From contig NZ_CP035103.1 in the NCBI RefSeq assembly GCF_006094695.1, forward strand, positions 1,674,001 to 1,738,000: a stretch of 64,000 nt of DNA, read 5' to 3'. Of this stretch, positions 29,063-40,291 are shown one piece after another (the first letter of the stretch is position 1; the number at the start of each line of letters is the position of its first letter). Below the pieces are notes generated by a model. It saw only the letters and a list, made by a program, of their open reading frames with translations, was not told the DNA's origin and searched no databases. Source of the DNA: Kocuria rosea. Lineage in GTDB: Bacteria; Actinomycetota; Actinomycetes; Actinomycetales; Micrococcaceae. The translations under genes and the position numbers were made by a program.

Positions 29063-29731
29063 GTGGTCCGGTCCCTCCCGCTGACGGACCCGCGGGACGT
29101 CGCCGACCTGCGGACGTACCTGTCCCGGGCCCGCGGGGTGGACCCGCAGGGCGCGGTGCGCTTCCAGGCGCGCGGGCGGGCCCTCGGCGTCTACGTGTGC
29201 GTGCTCGAGCCCCACGGCCTGCTCGACACCACGCCCACGGTCCTGGGGCTGCGCACCGCCGCGCTGGCCGGGGAGCAGGCCCTGGACGTCACCGTCCCGC
29301 TCGGCGGGGTCCTCGACCGGATGCCGCGCCAGGACCAGGACGCCACGGACGTGGGCCTGCCCCCCGTGGACGCGAACGTCTCGTGGGCGGGCATCACCCC
29401 GCCCCTGGGCGGGTGGACCCCGGTGGGCTCCGTCGCCGGGGACGCGCTGCGCGAGGTCGCCCGGGCCGGGATCGCCGAGGTCGCCCGGGCGGTGCCCACG
29501 GACGCGGGCGCCGCCGTCGTGGACACCGTGCGCTCGCAGGTCTGGGGCCGGTCGTCCGGGTGGGCGGAGCCGCTCGCGGGGCGGCTGAACGGGGCGCCGC
29601 TGCCGGACGGCGCGGCGTTCGCCGCGTACTCGCTCGGCTTCCTGCGCCCGGGCGCGGAGGTCGCCGTCGCGGAGAACGGCCGCTGGGTGCGCCTGAGCAC
29701 CCCCGGCGGGCACGTCCTGGCCAAGCGCTGA
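29063..29731 (+). CDS. Conserved hypothetical protein
   Basis: A 222-residue soluble protein with no recognised domain. It is coupled to the upstream thioesterase gene (5-nt gap). The GTG at 29063 lacks a separate Shine-Dalgarno, as expected for coupling. The sequence shows alternating hydrophobic strands (LGVYVCVLEPHGL, LDVTVPLGGVLDRM) and a conserved-looking SWAGITPPLGGWTPVG segment, suggesting a beta-rich fold. By size and position it may be the counterpart of Rv2474c; this comparison is from memory and not verified. It converges on glbO. Confidence 0.7.
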   Translation: MVRSLPLTDPRDVADLRTYLSRARGVDPQGAVRFQARGRALGVYVCVLEPHGLLDTTPTVLGLRTAALAGEQALDVTVPLGGVLDRMPRQDQDATDVGLPPVDANVSWAGITPPLGGWTPVGSVAGDALREVARAGIAEVARAVPTDAGAAVVDTVRSQVWGRSSGWAEPLAGRLNGAPLPDGAAFAAYSLGFLRPGAEVAVAENGRWVRLSTPGGHVLAKR

Positions 29732-29744
29732 GACTCCCGGGGGA

Positions 29745-30290
29745 TCAGCCGGGACGGTTGATCATGGCGTGGGCGGCGCGGTCGAAGTAGTCCCAGATGA
29801 TCCCGTCGTGCAGCGGGGAGAGCTCCAGGGTGTCCAGGGCCGCGCGCATGTGCGTCAGCCACGTCTCGCGCGCCCACGTGTCCACGGGGAACGGCATGTG
29901 CCGCATCCGCAGCCGCGGGTGCCCGCGCTGCTCCGAGTAGGTGGTCGGCCCGCCCCAGTACTGCTCGAGGAACATCCGCAGCCGCTCCTCGGCGGGGCCG
30001 AGGTCGTCCTCCGGGTAGAGCGCCCGGAACCGCTCGTCCTCGGCCACCCGGGCGTAGAACTCGTGCACGAGCTTCACGAACGTCTCGTGCCCGCCCACCT
30101 GGTCGTAGAACGACGACGCCGTGCCGGCCTCGGCCTGCTCCCGCTCGTCGCCGACCTGGGGCACGGGGCGGCGCAGCTGGGACAGGGGCGCCCCGACCGC
30201 GAAGGAGCGCGCCCCGGGCGGCGCCGAGGCGGCGGGGTCGGTGCGCGGGTCCTGGCCGGCCGGACCGGGGCGCTGCTGCTCGTCGCTCAT
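29745..30290 (-). CDS. glbO: Group II truncated haemoglobin
   Basis: Haem protein of the 2-on-2 globin group II (GlbO), 181 residues. The globin part begins near residue 57 (SFYDQVGG, preceded by a Pro/Ala-rich leader of about 50 residues not found in short GlbO proteins). Proximal-side His is expected in [12 protein letters not shown], and the group II signature Trp is in TWLTHM. Roles proposed for the family include oxygen/NO handling. Its start codon overlaps the pepN stop (ATGA), so it is co-transcribed and coupled with pepN, the same pair as Rv2467/Rv2470 in M. tuberculosis. Confidence 0.93.
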   Translation of the reverse strand: MSDEQQRPGPAGQDPRTDPAASAPPGARSFAVGAPLSQLRRPVPQVGDEREQAEAGTASSFYDQVGGHETFVKLVHEFYARVAEDERFRALYPEDDLGPAEERLRMFLEQYWGGPTTYSEQRGHPRLRMRHMPFPVDTWARETWLTHMRAALDTLELSPLHDGIIWDYFDRAAHAMINRPG

Positions 30291-32854
30291 GCGCGCACCA
30301 CCTCGTAGGCGGCGTCCACGGCCTGCGCCCGGACCGCGCGGGCCGTCGCGTCGCGCTGCTCGAGGACCAGCCGGCGGAGCCCGTGCAGGTCCTCGGGCAG
30401 GTCCGCGAGGAAGGCGTCCGCGGCGTCGACAGTCTCCTGGGTGGGGATGTTCGGGTACATGCCGATCGCGATCTGCTGGGCCAGCTCGTGGGTCCGGGTG
30501 CGCCACACGCCGGGGATCGCCGCGAAGTACTCCTCGGCCCAGGGCGCCAGCAGGGAGGTGTCGGCGGCCGTGCGGAAGCCGTCGATCGCCGCGTCCTGGA
30601 TGGAGTTGGGCAGCGACCCGTCCACCATGATCTGCTGCCACGCCCGGGCCTTGGCCTCGGCCGTGGGGATGGCGGCCCGGGCGCGGGCGGCCGCGATCGC
30701 GCCGTTCTCGGTGTTGTCCTGCGCGAGCATCGCGTCCACCTCCGCGTCGCCGGCACGCCCGCCGGCGCACAGCGCGGTGAGCAGGCTCCAGCGCAGGTCG
30801 GTGTCCAGCGCCAGGCCCTCCAGGGTGCGCCGCCCGTCGAGGAGCTGCTCGAGGACGTCCAGCTGCTCGTCGGTGCGGGCGTGCCGGGCGAAGGCCCGGA
30901 GGAACTGCAGCTGCTGGTCGGAGCCGGGCGCCGCCTCCTCGGTGAGCCGGCGGAGCCGGTCGGCGGCGGCCCGCACGGTGGCCCCGCGCACGGGCTCGGC
31001 CACGTAGCCGTCGAGCACGGTGTCCAGCTGGCGCAGCTGCACCTGGATGCCGGTCGAGGACGTCTCGTGGGCGATGTTGTCGAGCACGAGCTCCACGTAG
31101 CGGCGGGCGGGCGTCTCGCCGTCGTGCACGCCGTCCCACACGGACGCCTGGACGAGGGCGCGCGGGAGCGTGTCCTCGAAGTTCTTCAGGTGGGTCAGGG
31201 CGGTGTCCAGGGAGCACTCGTCGAGGCGGATCTTCGCGTAGGCGAGGTCGTCGTCGTTGAGCAGCACGAGGTCCGGCAGCTCCCGGCCCACCAGCTGCGG
31301 CACCTCCGTGGACGGGCCGTCGACGTCGAGCTCGACCCGGTGCGTGCGCACGAGCTTGCCCTGCTCCCCGTCGTGGTCGTAGAAGCCCACGGCCAGGCGG
31401 TGCGGGCGCAGCGTGGGGTGCTCGTCGGGGGCGGTCTGCCGGATCCGGAAGGAGCGGATGATCCCGTCCTGGTCGGTCTCGAGCTCCGGGGTCAGCGTGT
31501 TCACCCCGGCGGTCTCGAGCCACTTCGCGGCCCACTCGTCGAGGTCCCGGCCGCTGGCCTCCTCGAGCCGGACCATGAGGTCGCGCAGCTCGGTGTTGCC
31601 CCACGCGTGCTCCCGGAAGTACCGGTTGAGCCCGGCCATGAACTGCTCCTGGCCGACCCAGGCCACCAGCTGCTTGAGCACCGAGGCGCCCTTGGCGTAG
31701 GTGATGCCGTCGAAGTTCACCAGCACGTCCTCGAGGTCCCGGATCTCGGCCTTGATGGGGTGGGTGGTGGGGAGCTGGTCCTGCTCGTAGCCCCAGGACT
31801 TCTCCCCGGCGGCGAACGTGGTCCACGCCTCCGTGTACCGGGTGTTCTCCGCGGCGGCGAGGGTGGACATGAACTCGGCGAAGGACTCGTTGAGCCACAG
31901 GTCGTTCCACCAGCGCATGGTCACGAAGTCCCCGAACCACATGTGGGCCAGCTCGTGCAGGACCGTGATGGCCCGCCGCTCCACCCGGGCCTGCGTGGGC
32001 CGGGAGCGGAAGACGTAGAGCTCCACGAAGGTCACCGCGCCGGCGTTCTCCATGGCCCCGGCGTTGAACTGCGGGACGAACAGCTGGTCGTACTTCTCGA
32101 ACGGGTAGGGCACCCCGAACTGCGCCTCGAAGAACTCGAAGCCGCGCTTGGTGATGCCGAACATCTCCTCCGCCTCGACGTGCTCCACGAGCGAGCGGCG
32201 GGCGTACAGGCCCAGGGGGATCGTGCGGCCGTCGGCGCTGGTGAGCTCGTCGTGCACGGACGCGTACGGGCCGGCGATCAGCGCCGTGACGTAGCAGGGG
32301 ACCACCGGGGTGGGGGTGAAGGACCACGTGGCGGCGCCCTCGCCGGCGGCGACGGGCTCCGGGGTGGGCTGGGTCGAGACGACCGTCCAGTGCGCGGGGG
32401 CCGTGACCGTGAACGCGAAGCGCGCCTTGAGGTCCGGCTGCTCGAACACGGCGAACACGCGCCGGGTGTCCGCCACCTCGAACTGGGTGTAGAGGTAGAC
32501 CTCGTCGTCGACCGGGTCCACGAACCGGTGCAGGCCCTCGCCGGTGTTCATGTACCGGCAGTCCGACTCGACCGTGAGCACGTTGTCCGCGGCGAGCCCG
32601 GGCAGCTGGATCCGCACGCCGTCCGAGACCTCGGCGGGATCGAGCTCGGTGCCGTTGAGCACCACGGAGTGCACCGCGTCGGTGATCGCGTCGATGAACG
32701 TCGAGGCGCCCGGGGTCGCCCGGAAGCGCACGGTGGTCGTGGAGCGGAAGACGTGCTCGCCGCGGGTCAGGTCGAGGACCACCTCGTAGGCGTCCACCGC
32801 CACGGTCTCGGCCCGCGCGGCCGCCTCCTGGCGGGTCAGGTTGGTTCCGGGCAC
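30287..32854 (-). CDS. pepN: Aminopeptidase N (M1 family)
   Basis: Zinc aminopeptidase that removes N-terminal residues from peptides, 855 residues, cytoplasmic. The exopeptidase motif GAMEN is at about residues 264-268 and the zinc site [10 protein letters not shown] at about 300, with the third ligand Glu in NESFAEF about 19 residues later. The C-terminal ERAP-like helical domain occupies the last 350 residues. GTG at 32854 is chosen from AGAGGACG about 9 nt upstream and from family length; the frame stays open far upstream without coding character. A CATAAT box (32946-32951) may be its -10. It is divergent from rpiB and followed by glbO with a 4-nt overlap. Confidence 0.93.
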   Translation of the reverse strand: MPGTNLTRQEAAARAETVAVDAYEVVLDLTRGEHVFRSTTTVRFRATPGASTFIDAITDAVHSVVLNGTELDPAEVSDGVRIQLPGLAADNVLTVESDCRYMNTGEGLHRFVDPVDDEVYLYTQFEVADTRRVFAVFEQPDLKARFAFTVTAPAHWTVVSTQPTPEPVAAGEGAATWSFTPTPVVPCYVTALIAGPYASVHDELTSADGRTIPLGLYARRSLVEHVEAEEMFGITKRGFEFFEAQFGVPYPFEKYDQLFVPQFNAGAMENAGAVTFVELYVFRSRPTQARVERRAITVLHELAHMWFGDFVTMRWWNDLWLNESFAEFMSTLAAAENTRYTEAWTTFAAGEKSWGYEQDQLPTTHPIKAEIRDLEDVLVNFDGITYAKGASVLKQLVAWVGQEQFMAGLNRYFREHAWGNTELRDLMVRLEEASGRDLDEWAAKWLETAGVNTLTPELETDQDGIIRSFRIRQTAPDEHPTLRPHRLAVGFYDHDGEQGKLVRTHRVELDVDGPSTEVPQLVGRELPDLVLLNDDDLAYAKIRLDECSLDTALTHLKNFEDTLPRALVQASVWDGVHDGETPARRYVELVLDNIAHETSSTGIQVQLRQLDTVLDGYVAEPVRGATVRAAADRLRRLTEEAAPGSDQQLQFLRAFARHARTDEQLDVLEQLLDGRRTLEGLALDTDLRWSLLTALCAGGRAGDAEVDAMLAQDNTENGAIAAARARAAIPTAEAKARAWQQIMVDGSLPNSIQDAAIDGFRTAADTSLLAPWAEEYFAAIPGVWRTRTHELAQQIAIGMYPNIPTQETVDAADAFLADLPEDLHGLRRLVLEQRDATARAVRAQAVDAAYEVVRA

Positions 32855-33003
32855 TTCAGTGCCGTCCTCTCGTCGGGGTCGGGGTCGGGTCGGGATGGCT
32901 CGGGATCGGGGCGTCCGCGACCGGTGGGCCGCAGGGGATCGTCCCATTATGTCAGCCGGGTCCCAGCCGCCCGGGGAGGCCCTGCGGTGTGCGCGGCACG
33001 CAC

Positions 33004-33009
33004 TACGCT
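33004..33009 (+). promoter_or_regulatory. Candidate -10 box of rpiB
   Basis: TACGCT, giving a leader of about 73 nt before the rpiB ATG. Confidence 0.4.
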
Positions 33010-33088
33010 GGAGGGCGGCCGGTCCGTCCGCGCGGGCCCTGCGCCTCGATCCCGCCCCGTTCCCGCGAACCCCAGGAGCACGCCGCCC

Positions 33089-33610
33089 ATGCGCGTCCAC
33101 ATCGCCACCGACCACGCCGGCCTGGACCTCTCCCGCTTCCTGGTCGAGGAGCTCGTCGCCGCCGGCTACGACCTCGTCGACCACGGCCCCGCCGAGTACG
33201 ACGCCCTCGACGACTACCCCGCGTTCTGCATCAGCGCCGCGCGCGCCGTCCGGGCGGACCGGGAGGCGGGGCTCGACTCCCTCGGGATCGTCCTGGGCGG
33301 GTCGGGCAACGGCGAGCAGATCGCCGCCAACAAGGTCGAGGGCATCCGTGCCGCGCTGGCCTGGAACCTGGACACCGCCCGGCTCGCGCGCCAGCACAAC
33401 GACGCCCAGGTCGTGGCCGTCGGTGGGCGCCAGCACCCGCAGGAGGAGGCGCTGGCGATCGTCCGGGCGTTCCTCGCGGAACCCTTCTCCGGGGACGAGC
33501 GCCACGAGCGCCGGATCGCCCAGATCGGCGAGTACGAGTCCACCGGCACCGTCGCGGGGAAGCTCGAGGACCTGCGCCCGCGCGAGTTCCCGGCCGCCCG
33601 GGAGGCCTGA
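33089..33610 (+). CDS. rpiB: Ribose-5-phosphate isomerase B
   Basis: Interconverts ribose 5-phosphate and ribulose 5-phosphate in the pentose phosphate pathway; 173 residues of the RpiB/LacAB fold. HIATDHAGLDL at the N-terminus and LGGSGNGEQIAANKV near residue 70-84 hold substrate-binding residues; the active-site Cys/Ser position in this loop is Ser, the actinobacterial type that uses Glu as base (as in M. tuberculosis Rv2465c). AGGAG lies about 9 nt before the ATG at 33089. Its stop codon touches the next gene's start. Confidence 0.94.
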   Translation: MRVHIATDHAGLDLSRFLVEELVAAGYDLVDHGPAEYDALDDYPAFCISAARAVRADREAGLDSLGIVLGGSGNGEQIAANKVEGIRAALAWNLDTARLARQHNDAQVVAVGGRQHPQEEALAIVRAFLAEPFSGDERHERRIAQIGEYESTGTVAGKLEDLRPREFPAAREA

Positions 33611-34501
33611 GTGCCGGAGGGCCACTCGGTCCACCGCCTCGCCCGCCAGTTCGCCGACTGCTTCGTGGGCCAGGCCCTGGCCGTGAGCTCCCCGCAGGGG
33701 CGCTTCGCCGCCGGGGCGCACGCCCTGGACGGCGCCGTGCTGGAGGGGGCGCGGGCCCACGGCAAGCAGCTGTTCCTCGACTTCGCCGGGGATCGGGTGC
33801 TGCGCTCGCACCTCGGCCTCTACGGCGCGTGGAGCTTCGGCGGCACCGACCGCTTCCGCGGCGCCTCCTCCATCGGGGCCCCGCGCCGGATCGGGGAGCG
33901 GGAGGCGCACGACGACGACGCCGCCCCCGCCGGCCCGCTGCTGCCGCCGGCGCCCGTGGGGGCGGTGCGCGTGCGGCTGGTCGGGGACGAGGGCTGGGCC
34001 GATCTGCGCGGGCCGGCGCTGTGCGTGCTGGAGAGCTCCGCCGAGGCCGAGGCGGCCCGGGCGCGGCTGGGCCCGGACCCGCTCGACCCGCACGCGGACC
34101 CCGCGGCCTTCGTGGCCGCCGTGCGGCGCAGCCGCCGCCCGGTGGGCGCGCTGCTCATGGACCAGGCCGTGCTGGCCGGGGTGGGCAACATCTTCCGGGC
34201 GGAGTCCCTGTTCCGTCGCGGACTGGACCCGATGACGCCGGGGCGCGCCCTCGACGAGCCGGCGCTGCTGGGGCTGTGGGCGGAGAACGCGGCCCTCATG
34301 CGCACGGGCGTGCGGCTGGGCCGGATCCTGACGACCGACGCCGCGGACCGCCCGGGGATCCCGGAGGCGCAGGCGTGGCCAGGGCACGCCCACCTCGTCT
34401 ACAAGCGCCAGGGCCTGCCGTGCCGCCGGTGCGGGACGCCCGTGGCGGCGGGGGAGCTGGAGGGGCGCACGCTCTACTGGTGCCCCTCCTGCCAGCGCTG
34501 A
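33611..34501 (+). CDS. Fpg/Nei-family DNA glycosylase (Nei2-like)
   Basis: Base-excision repair glycosylase/AP lyase for oxidised bases, 296 residues. The catalytic N-terminal Pro and Glu follow the start (MPEGHSVHRLA, so Pro is exposed after Met removal). The helix-two-turn-helix LLMDQAVLAGVGNIFRAE and the C-terminal C4 zinc finger (CRRCG and CPSC) are present. GTG at 33611 is immediately after the rpiB stop and the family invariant PEGH fixes it. Pairing with rpiB matches Rv2464c-Rv2465c, hence the Nei2 label. An Asp/Ala/Pro-rich insert lies near residue 100. Confidence 0.92.
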   Translation: MPEGHSVHRLARQFADCFVGQALAVSSPQGRFAAGAHALDGAVLEGARAHGKQLFLDFAGDRVLRSHLGLYGAWSFGGTDRFRGASSIGAPRRIGEREAHDDDAAPAGPLLPPAPVGAVRVRLVGDEGWADLRGPALCVLESSAEAEAARARLGPDPLDPHADPAAFVAAVRRSRRPVGALLMDQAVLAGVGNIFRAESLFRRGLDPMTPGRALDEPALLGLWAENAALMRTGVRLGRILTTDAADRPGIPEAQAWPGHAHLVYKRQGLPCRRCGTPVAAGELEGRTLYWCPSCQR

Positions 34502-34521
34502 CCGGGTCGGGTTCCACGGCG

Positions 34522-34527
34522 TAGCCT
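34522..34527 (+). promoter_or_regulatory. -10 box of the methyltransferase-like gene, leaderless type
   Basis: TAGCCT with 6 nt to the GTG at 34534. Confidence 0.55.
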
Positions 34528-34533
34528 GGAGCC

Positions 34534-35175
34534 GTGTCCAGTTGCTGCGGCGCGCCCGGTTACCGGCGCGTCTTCGGCCCCCGCTTCGCGCGGCGCCTCG
34601 CCCGCCGGTACCGGCGGCGGGGCCTCGACCGCGCCTCCCGGCGGGTCGTGGACTTCCTCGCCGCCCAGGGCGTCGAGGGGGCCAGCGTGCTGGAGATCGG
34701 CGGCGGCGTGGGCGGGATCCAGCTCGAGCTGCTGCGCCGGGGCGCGGCACGGACCACGAACCTGGAGCTCGTGGACTCCTACGAGGCCGAGGCCGCGGAG
34801 CTGGCCGCCGCCGCCGGGGTGGCCGGCCGCGCGGTGCGCCGGCAGCTCGACATCGCGACGGACCCGGAGGCGGTCGCCCCGCACGACGTCGTGGTGCTGC
34901 ACCGGGTCGTGTGCTGCTACCCCGACCACGAACGGCTCCTGGGCGCCGCCGCGGACCGTGCCACGCGTCTGCTCGTGTTCAGCCACCCGCCCGGGCACCG
35001 CCTCCTGCGGGCGCTCGCCGCCCTGGAGAACCTCGGCCTCCGCGCCGCCGGGACGCCCTTCCGCACCTACGTGCACTCCCCGGCGGCCATGCTCGCCGTC
35101 CTGCAGGAGCACGGGCTGCGTCCCGTGCACGCGGACCGGGGCGCGGTGTGGCGGGTGGTCGGGCTGCGCCGCTGA
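34534..35175 (+). CDS. Class I SAM-dependent methyltransferase-like protein
   Basis: A 213-residue protein with a SAM-binding Rossmann motif (VLEIGGGVGGIQLELL, about residues 50-65), an acidic residue after the second strand (LELVDSYEAEA) and a post-motif D-x-V-V-L-H-R-V-V block. The N-terminus carries a CC pair (SSCCGAPGYRRVF) and a basic stretch. Substrate unknown; small-molecule methyltransferases have this layout. A leaderless-type promoter precedes it. It stands alone and ends at a shared terminator with tRNA-Gly. Confidence 0.82.
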   Translation: MSSCCGAPGYRRVFGPRFARRLARRYRRRGLDRASRRVVDFLAAQGVEGASVLEIGGGVGGIQLELLRRGAARTTNLELVDSYEAEAAELAAAAGVAGRAVRRQLDIATDPEAVAPHDVVVLHRVVCCYPDHERLLGAAADRATRLLVFSHPPGHRLLRALAALENLGLRAAGTPFRTYVHSPAAMLAVLQEHGLRPVHADRGAVWRVVGLRR

Positions 35176-35212
35176 GACGCGCCGGGAGCCGGGCCGAGGT
35201 GCCGGCAGAACG

Positions 35213-35248
35213 ACGAACGCCCCGGTCCAGCGGAACCGGGGCGTTCGT
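35213..35248. terminator. Bidirectional terminator, methyltransferase gene / tRNA-Gly
   Basis: 14-bp perfect stem (35213-35226 / 35235-35248) with an 8-nt loop, between convergent units. Confidence 0.75.
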
Positions 35249-35256
35249 GCACGGAG

Positions 35257-35327
35257 AGGGGATGACGGGAATCGAACCCGCGTAATCAGTTTGGAAGACT
35301 GAGGCTCTACCATTGAGCTACATCCCC
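35257..35327 (-). tRNA. tRNA-Gly (anticodon TCC)
   Basis: Acceptor GGGGATG/CATCCCC, anticodon stem CAGT/ACTG around CTTCCAA, T-arm GCGGGTTCGATTCCCGT. CCA is not encoded. Confidence 0.96.
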
Positions 35328-35487
35328 GCGCAGCGCTCTGTCGAGGCCTTCCCATTAACCGGCCCGGCGCGCGCGGTGTCAAATCCCGGGGCCTCGTCGC
35401 ACCCGCGGAGCGCGGCCGGCAGAACGCCGGCGGGCCGTGCGGAGCGGGGTCCGGCGGGCCGAGGTGCGGCCCCGTCCGCCCAGCCGG

Positions 35488-35493
35488 TAGACT
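35488..35493 (+). promoter_or_regulatory. Candidate -10 box of tRNA-Pro
   Basis: TAGACT, 60 nt before the tRNA-Pro 5' end. Confidence 0.45.
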
Positions 35494-35552
35494 CGCCGGT
35501 GGTCCGTGCTCGTGCACCGGACCGCAGTCGTTGCAGCCGAGGCTGCAGGTAC

Positions 35553-35625
35553 CGGGGCGTAGCGTAGTGGCTAGCGCGCCTGCTTTGGGAGCAGGAGATC
35601 GCAGGTTCGAGTCCTGTCGCCCCGA
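35553..35625 (+). tRNA. tRNA-Pro (anticodon TGG)
   Basis: Acceptor CGGGGCG/CGCCCCG, anticodon stem CCTGC/GCAGG around TTTGGGA, T-arm GCAGGTTCGAGTCCTGT. CCA is not encoded. It lies 110 nt before tig, as in many actinobacteria. Confidence 0.96.
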
Positions 35626-35632
35626 CGTTGGA

Positions 35633-35661
35633 GCGGCTGCCCGGTCCTGCCGGGCAGCCGC
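35633..35661 (+). terminator. Terminator of tRNA-Pro
   Basis: 12-bp stem (35633-35644 / 35650-35661) with loop TCCTG, 8 nt after the tRNA and before tig. Confidence 0.65.
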
Positions 35662-35734
35662 CTTCCCGACTGTCCCGGGCCGGAGAGCGGCACCGGAAGA
35701 CCCAACCGACCTACCACTCAGGAGTGCAGCGGAA

Positions 35735-37186
35735 GTGAAGAGCGCCGTCGAGAAACTCAACCCCACCCAGGTCAAGATCGTGGTGGACGTCCCGTTCGCG
35801 GAACTGAAGCCGTTCATCGACCAGACCTACACCTCGCTCGCCAACCAGATCCAGGTCCCCGGCTTCCGCCGCGGCAAGGTTCCGGCGCGGCTGATCGAGC
35901 AGCGCGTGGGCTTCGACTTCGTCGTCGAGAACGCGCTCAACGAGGGCCTGAACACCTTCTTCCAGCAGGCGCTGGCGGAGAACGAGATCACCCCGCTGAC
36001 CCAGCCCCAGGTCGAGGTCCTCGCCAAGCCGGACGAGACGGACCGCGAGGCCGACGTCAAGGTCGAGATCGACGTGGCCGTGCGCCCCGAGATCGAGCTG
36101 CCCGACTACAAGGGCCTGGAGGTCGAGGTGGAGGCCCGCGAGGCCTCCGCCGAGGACGAGCAGAAGGCCCTCGACGAGCTGCGCGGGCGCTTCGGCACCC
36201 TCAAGACCGTGGACCGTCCCGCCGCCGAGGGCGACTTCGTCACCCTCGACCTGCAGGCCCTGGTCGACGGCGAGGAGGTCGACGCCGCCAACGACCTGTC
36301 CTACCAGGTGGGCGCCGGCACGATGCTCGAGGGCATGGACGAGGCCATCACCGGTCTGTCCGCCGACGAGGACGCCACCTTCGAGACCAAGCTCGCCGGC
36401 GGCGAGCACAGCGGCGAGGACGCCGTGGTCAAGGTCAAGGTCACCGCCGTCAAGGAGCGCGAGCTGCCCGAGGCCGACGACGAGTTCGCCCAGCTGGCCT
36501 CCGAGTTCGACACCATCGAGGAGCTCAAGGAGGACCTGAAGAAGCAGGCCGCCGAGGGCACCGTGGTGGAGCAGGGCGTCGAGGCCCGCGACAAGGTCCT
36601 GGAGAAGCTGCTGGCCCTCGTGGAGATCCCCGTGCCGCAGGCCGTGATCGACGAGCAGATCGCCCAGCACTTCGACAACCCGCAGGCCGAGGCGGACCAC
36701 GACACCGCGGACCACCGGGCCGAGGTGCAGAAGAACGCCGAGGACGCGTTCCGCAACGAGATCGTGCTGGACGCGGTCGCCGAGGCCGAGGAGATCGGCG
36801 TCGAGCAGTCCGAGCTGATCGACTACATCATCAACATGTCCCAGCAGTACGGCATGGACCCGAACCAGTTCGCCCAGCTGCTCGACTCCTCGGGCCAGGC
36901 CGGCCTGATGGTGGGCGAGGTCCGCCGCCGCAAGGCCCTGGCCAAGGTCCTGGAGTACGCGACGGTCACCGACACCCAGGGCAACACGGTGGACCTCTCC
37001 GAGTTCGTGCGCCCGCAGGGCGAGGAGCAGGCGGGGGAGCCCGCCGAGGAGGTCGAGCCCGAGGAGACCACCGCGGCCCCGACCCCCGGCACCGAGGAGG
37101 AGTCCGCCGACTCGCCCGAGTCCGCGGAGTCGGCCGACTCCCCGGAGTCGGCCGACTCGGCCGACTCCCCGGACTCCGCCAAGTGA
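35735..37186 (+). CDS. tig: Trigger factor
   Basis: Ribosome-associated chaperone and peptidyl-prolyl isomerase, 483 residues. The ribosome-docking signature is visible as GFRRGKVP (about residues 44-51) in the N-terminal domain; the FKBP-type domain covers about 155-245 ([28 protein letters not shown]), and the helical substrate-binding domain follows. The last 55 residues are an acidic Glu/Asp/Ser/Pro tail built of near-repeats of SADSPES, a longer tail than the core family needs. GTG at 35735 has GGAG about 10 nt upstream. It stands upstream of clpP1 behind a strong terminator. Confidence 0.95.
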   Translation: MKSAVEKLNPTQVKIVVDVPFAELKPFIDQTYTSLANQIQVPGFRRGKVPARLIEQRVGFDFVVENALNEGLNTFFQQALAENEITPLTQPQVEVLAKPDETDREADVKVEIDVAVRPEIELPDYKGLEVEVEAREASAEDEQKALDELRGRFGTLKTVDRPAAEGDFVTLDLQALVDGEEVDAANDLSYQVGAGTMLEGMDEAITGLSADEDATFETKLAGGEHSGEDAVVKVKVTAVKERELPEADDEFAQLASEFDTIEELKEDLKKQAAEGTVVEQGVEARDKVLEKLLALVEIPVPQAVIDEQIAQHFDNPQAEADHDTADHRAEVQKNAEDAFRNEIVLDAVAEAEEIGVEQSELIDYIINMSQQYGMDPNQFAQLLDSSGQAGLMVGEVRRRKALAKVLEYATVTDTQGNTVDLSEFVRPQGEEQAGEPAEEVEPEETTAAPTPGTEEESADSPESAESADSPESADSADSPDSAK

Positions 37187-37203
37187 CGTCCTGACACCGC
37201 TCC

Positions 37204-37243
37204 CGACGACGCCGCCGTCCCGCCCGGGACGGCGGCGTCGTCG
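37204..37243 (+). terminator. Terminator of tig
   Basis: Perfect 18-bp stem (37204-37221 / 37226-37243) with a GCCC loop. Confidence 0.8.
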
Positions 37244-37322
37244 TGTGCGGCGGGCGCGCCCGCGACCATGCGCCATCAGCGAACAACCCGGACGGGGACC
37301 GGCCGGGACCCGGGGCGGGCAC

Positions 37323-37328
37323 TAGTGT
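37323..37328 (+). promoter_or_regulatory. Candidate -10 box of clpP1P2
   Basis: TAGTGT, about 48 nt before the clpP1 ATG, after the tig terminator. Confidence 0.45.
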
Positions 37329-37375
37329 TCTGTTCAGAGATCACCGGACCACACGGACGAAAGAGGCACTGTTAC

Positions 37376-38041
37376 ATGACCTCCGCTCACGAGTCGCCGT
37401 TCGGCTCGACCCACGCAACCTCCACCGGACCGCGCCTGCAGGGCGGCGGCCCCATGGGCGGCCAGGACGACTACGTCTACAACCGGCTGCTCAAGGAGCG
37501 CATCATCTGGCTGGGCTCCGAGGTGCGCGACGACAACGCGAACCTCATCTGCTCGCAGATGCTGCTGCTCTCGGCCGAGGACCCCCAGGCGGACATCTTC
37601 CTGTACATCAACTCCCCGGGCGGCTCCGTCACCGCGGGCATGGCGATCTACGACACCATGCAGCTCATCCCGAACGACGTGGTGACCGTGGCCACCGGCC
37701 TGGCCGCGTCGATGGGCCAGTTCCTGCTGTCCTCGGGCACCAAGGGCAAGCGCTACTCCACCCCGAACGCCCGGATCCTCATGCACCAGCCCTCCGGCGG
37801 CATGGGCGGCACCGCCTCGGACATCCGGGTGCAGGCCGAGCTGATCCTGTCGATGAAGCAGCGCCTCGCGGAGCTCACCGCCGAGCAGACCGGGCAGTCC
37901 CTGGAGACGATCCTCCGGGACAACGACCGCGACAACTGGTTCGACGCCCAGCGCGGCCTCGAGTACGGCTTCTTCGACCACATCGCCAGCTCGGCCGGCT
38001 CCATGACCGGCGGCGGCGGGACCATGAAGGACCAGGAGTAG
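37376..38041 (+). CDS. clpP1: ATP-dependent Clp protease proteolytic subunit 1
   Basis: Serine protease subunit of the Clp complex, 221 residues. Catalytic triad: Ser in [11 protein letters not shown], His in LMHQPSGG, and Asp downstream in the RDNWFDA region; the [12 protein letters not shown] strand is typical. The first 25 residues (Ser/Thr/Gly-rich) are a likely propeptide removed on maturation. The ATG at 37376 follows AAGAGG. It is co-transcribed with clpP2 61 nt downstream; in actinobacteria ClpP1 and ClpP2 form a mixed ring that degrades proteins delivered by ClpX or ClpC. Numbering 1/2 is by gene order. Confidence 0.94.
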   Translation: MTSAHESPFGSTHATSTGPRLQGGGPMGGQDDYVYNRLLKERIIWLGSEVRDDNANLICSQMLLLSAEDPQADIFLYINSPGGSVTAGMAIYDTMQLIPNDVVTVATGLAASMGQFLLSSGTKGKRYSTPNARILMHQPSGGMGGTASDIRVQAELILSMKQRLAELTAEQTGQSLETILRDNDRDNWFDAQRGLEYGFFDHIASSAGSMTGGGGTMKDQE

Positions 38042-38102
38042 GACCTCGGCGGTCCCACCACGTCATCAGGCACGCTCTTCCAGACCTCCGAGGAACTCAA
38101 CC

Positions 38103-38780
38103 ATGACCTTCACCCACGGACCTTCGTCCACGGCCGGTTCCGCGGCCGCCCTGCCCACCAGCCGCTACGTGCTCCCCGACTTCGAGGAGCGCACCCCCTA
38201 CGGGTACCGCCGGCAGAACCCCTACACCAAGCTGTTCGAGGACCGGATCATCTTCCTGGGCGTCCAGGTCGACGACGCCTCGGCCGACGACGTCATGGCG
38301 CAGCTGCTCGTGCTCGAGGCGCAGGACGCCGACCGGGACATCACGATGTACATCAACTCCCCGGGCGGGTCGTTCACCGCGATGACCGCGATCTACGACA
38401 CCATGCAGTTCATCCGCCCCGAGGTCCAGACGGTGTGCCTCGGACAGGCCGCGTCCGCGGCGGCCGTCCTGCTCGCCGGCGGCACCCCCGGCAAGCGCCT
38501 GGCCCTGCCGAACGCCCGCGTGCTCATCCACCAGCCGGCCATGTCCGGTCAGGGCGGGGGCCAGGCCTCGGACATCGAGATCCAGGCCAACGAGATCATG
38601 CGCATGCGCGAGTGGCTGGAGGAGACCCTGGCCCTGCACTCCGGCAAGACCGCCGAGGAGGTCAACCGGGACATCGAGCGCGACAAGATCCTCACCGCGT
38701 CCGCCGCCAAGGAGTACGGGATCGTGGACCACGTCCTGGAGTCCCGGAAGATCCACAAGCCCGCGACCGTCACCTCCTGA
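38103..38780 (+). CDS. clpP2: ATP-dependent Clp protease proteolytic subunit 2
   Basis: Second ClpP homologue, 225 residues. Catalytic Ser in [14 protein letters not shown], His in LIHQPAMSG, Asp in the following helix region; the substrate-binding [12 protein letters not shown] strand matches ClpP2-type subunits. An N-terminal segment of about 20 residues (Ser/Ala/Gly-rich) resembles a propeptide. The ATG at 38103 lacks a strong Shine-Dalgarno (AGGAACTC lies about 9 nt upstream). It ends 30 nt before a 21-bp terminator, so clpX is not simply read through. Confidence 0.94.
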   Translation: MTFTHGPSSTAGSAAALPTSRYVLPDFEERTPYGYRRQNPYTKLFEDRIIFLGVQVDDASADDVMAQLLVLEAQDADRDITMYINSPGGSFTAMTAIYDTMQFIRPEVQTVCLGQAASAAAVLLAGGTPGKRLALPNARVLIHQPAMSGQGGGQASDIEIQANEIMRMREWLEETLALHSGKTAEEVNRDIERDKILTASAAKEYGIVDHVLESRKIHKPATVTS

Positions 38781-38809
38781 CCCGGGCGACCCGCCGCAGC
38801 CCACCCGCA

Positions 38810-38856
38810 GCGCCCCGGTGCGCCGCGACCCGACCGGTCGCGGCGCACCGGGGCGC
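38810..38856 (+). terminator. Terminator between clpP2 and clpX
   Basis: Perfect 21-bp stem (38810-38830 / 38836-38856) with a 5-nt loop. Confidence 0.8.
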
Positions 38857-38887
38857 CCTGGTGTTGGGGCGGGACCCGGTCCTCGCC

Positions 38888-38893
38888 TATCCT
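38888..38893 (+). promoter_or_regulatory. Candidate -10 box of clpX
   Basis: TATCCT with TTGGGG 18 nt upstream, just after the clpP2 terminator; leader of about 33 nt to the ATG at 38932. Confidence 0.5.
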
Positions 38894-38931
38894 GGACGAG
38901 GATTCCCGTACCCCGACCAGAGGACTGTTTC

Positions 38932-40227
<1,296 letters not shown>

Positions 40228-40291
40228 GCCGTGGCTTCTACCCGGTGACGCGTTCGCCACTCCCGGCGGACGCCCGCACGAGAGGAAGCTG

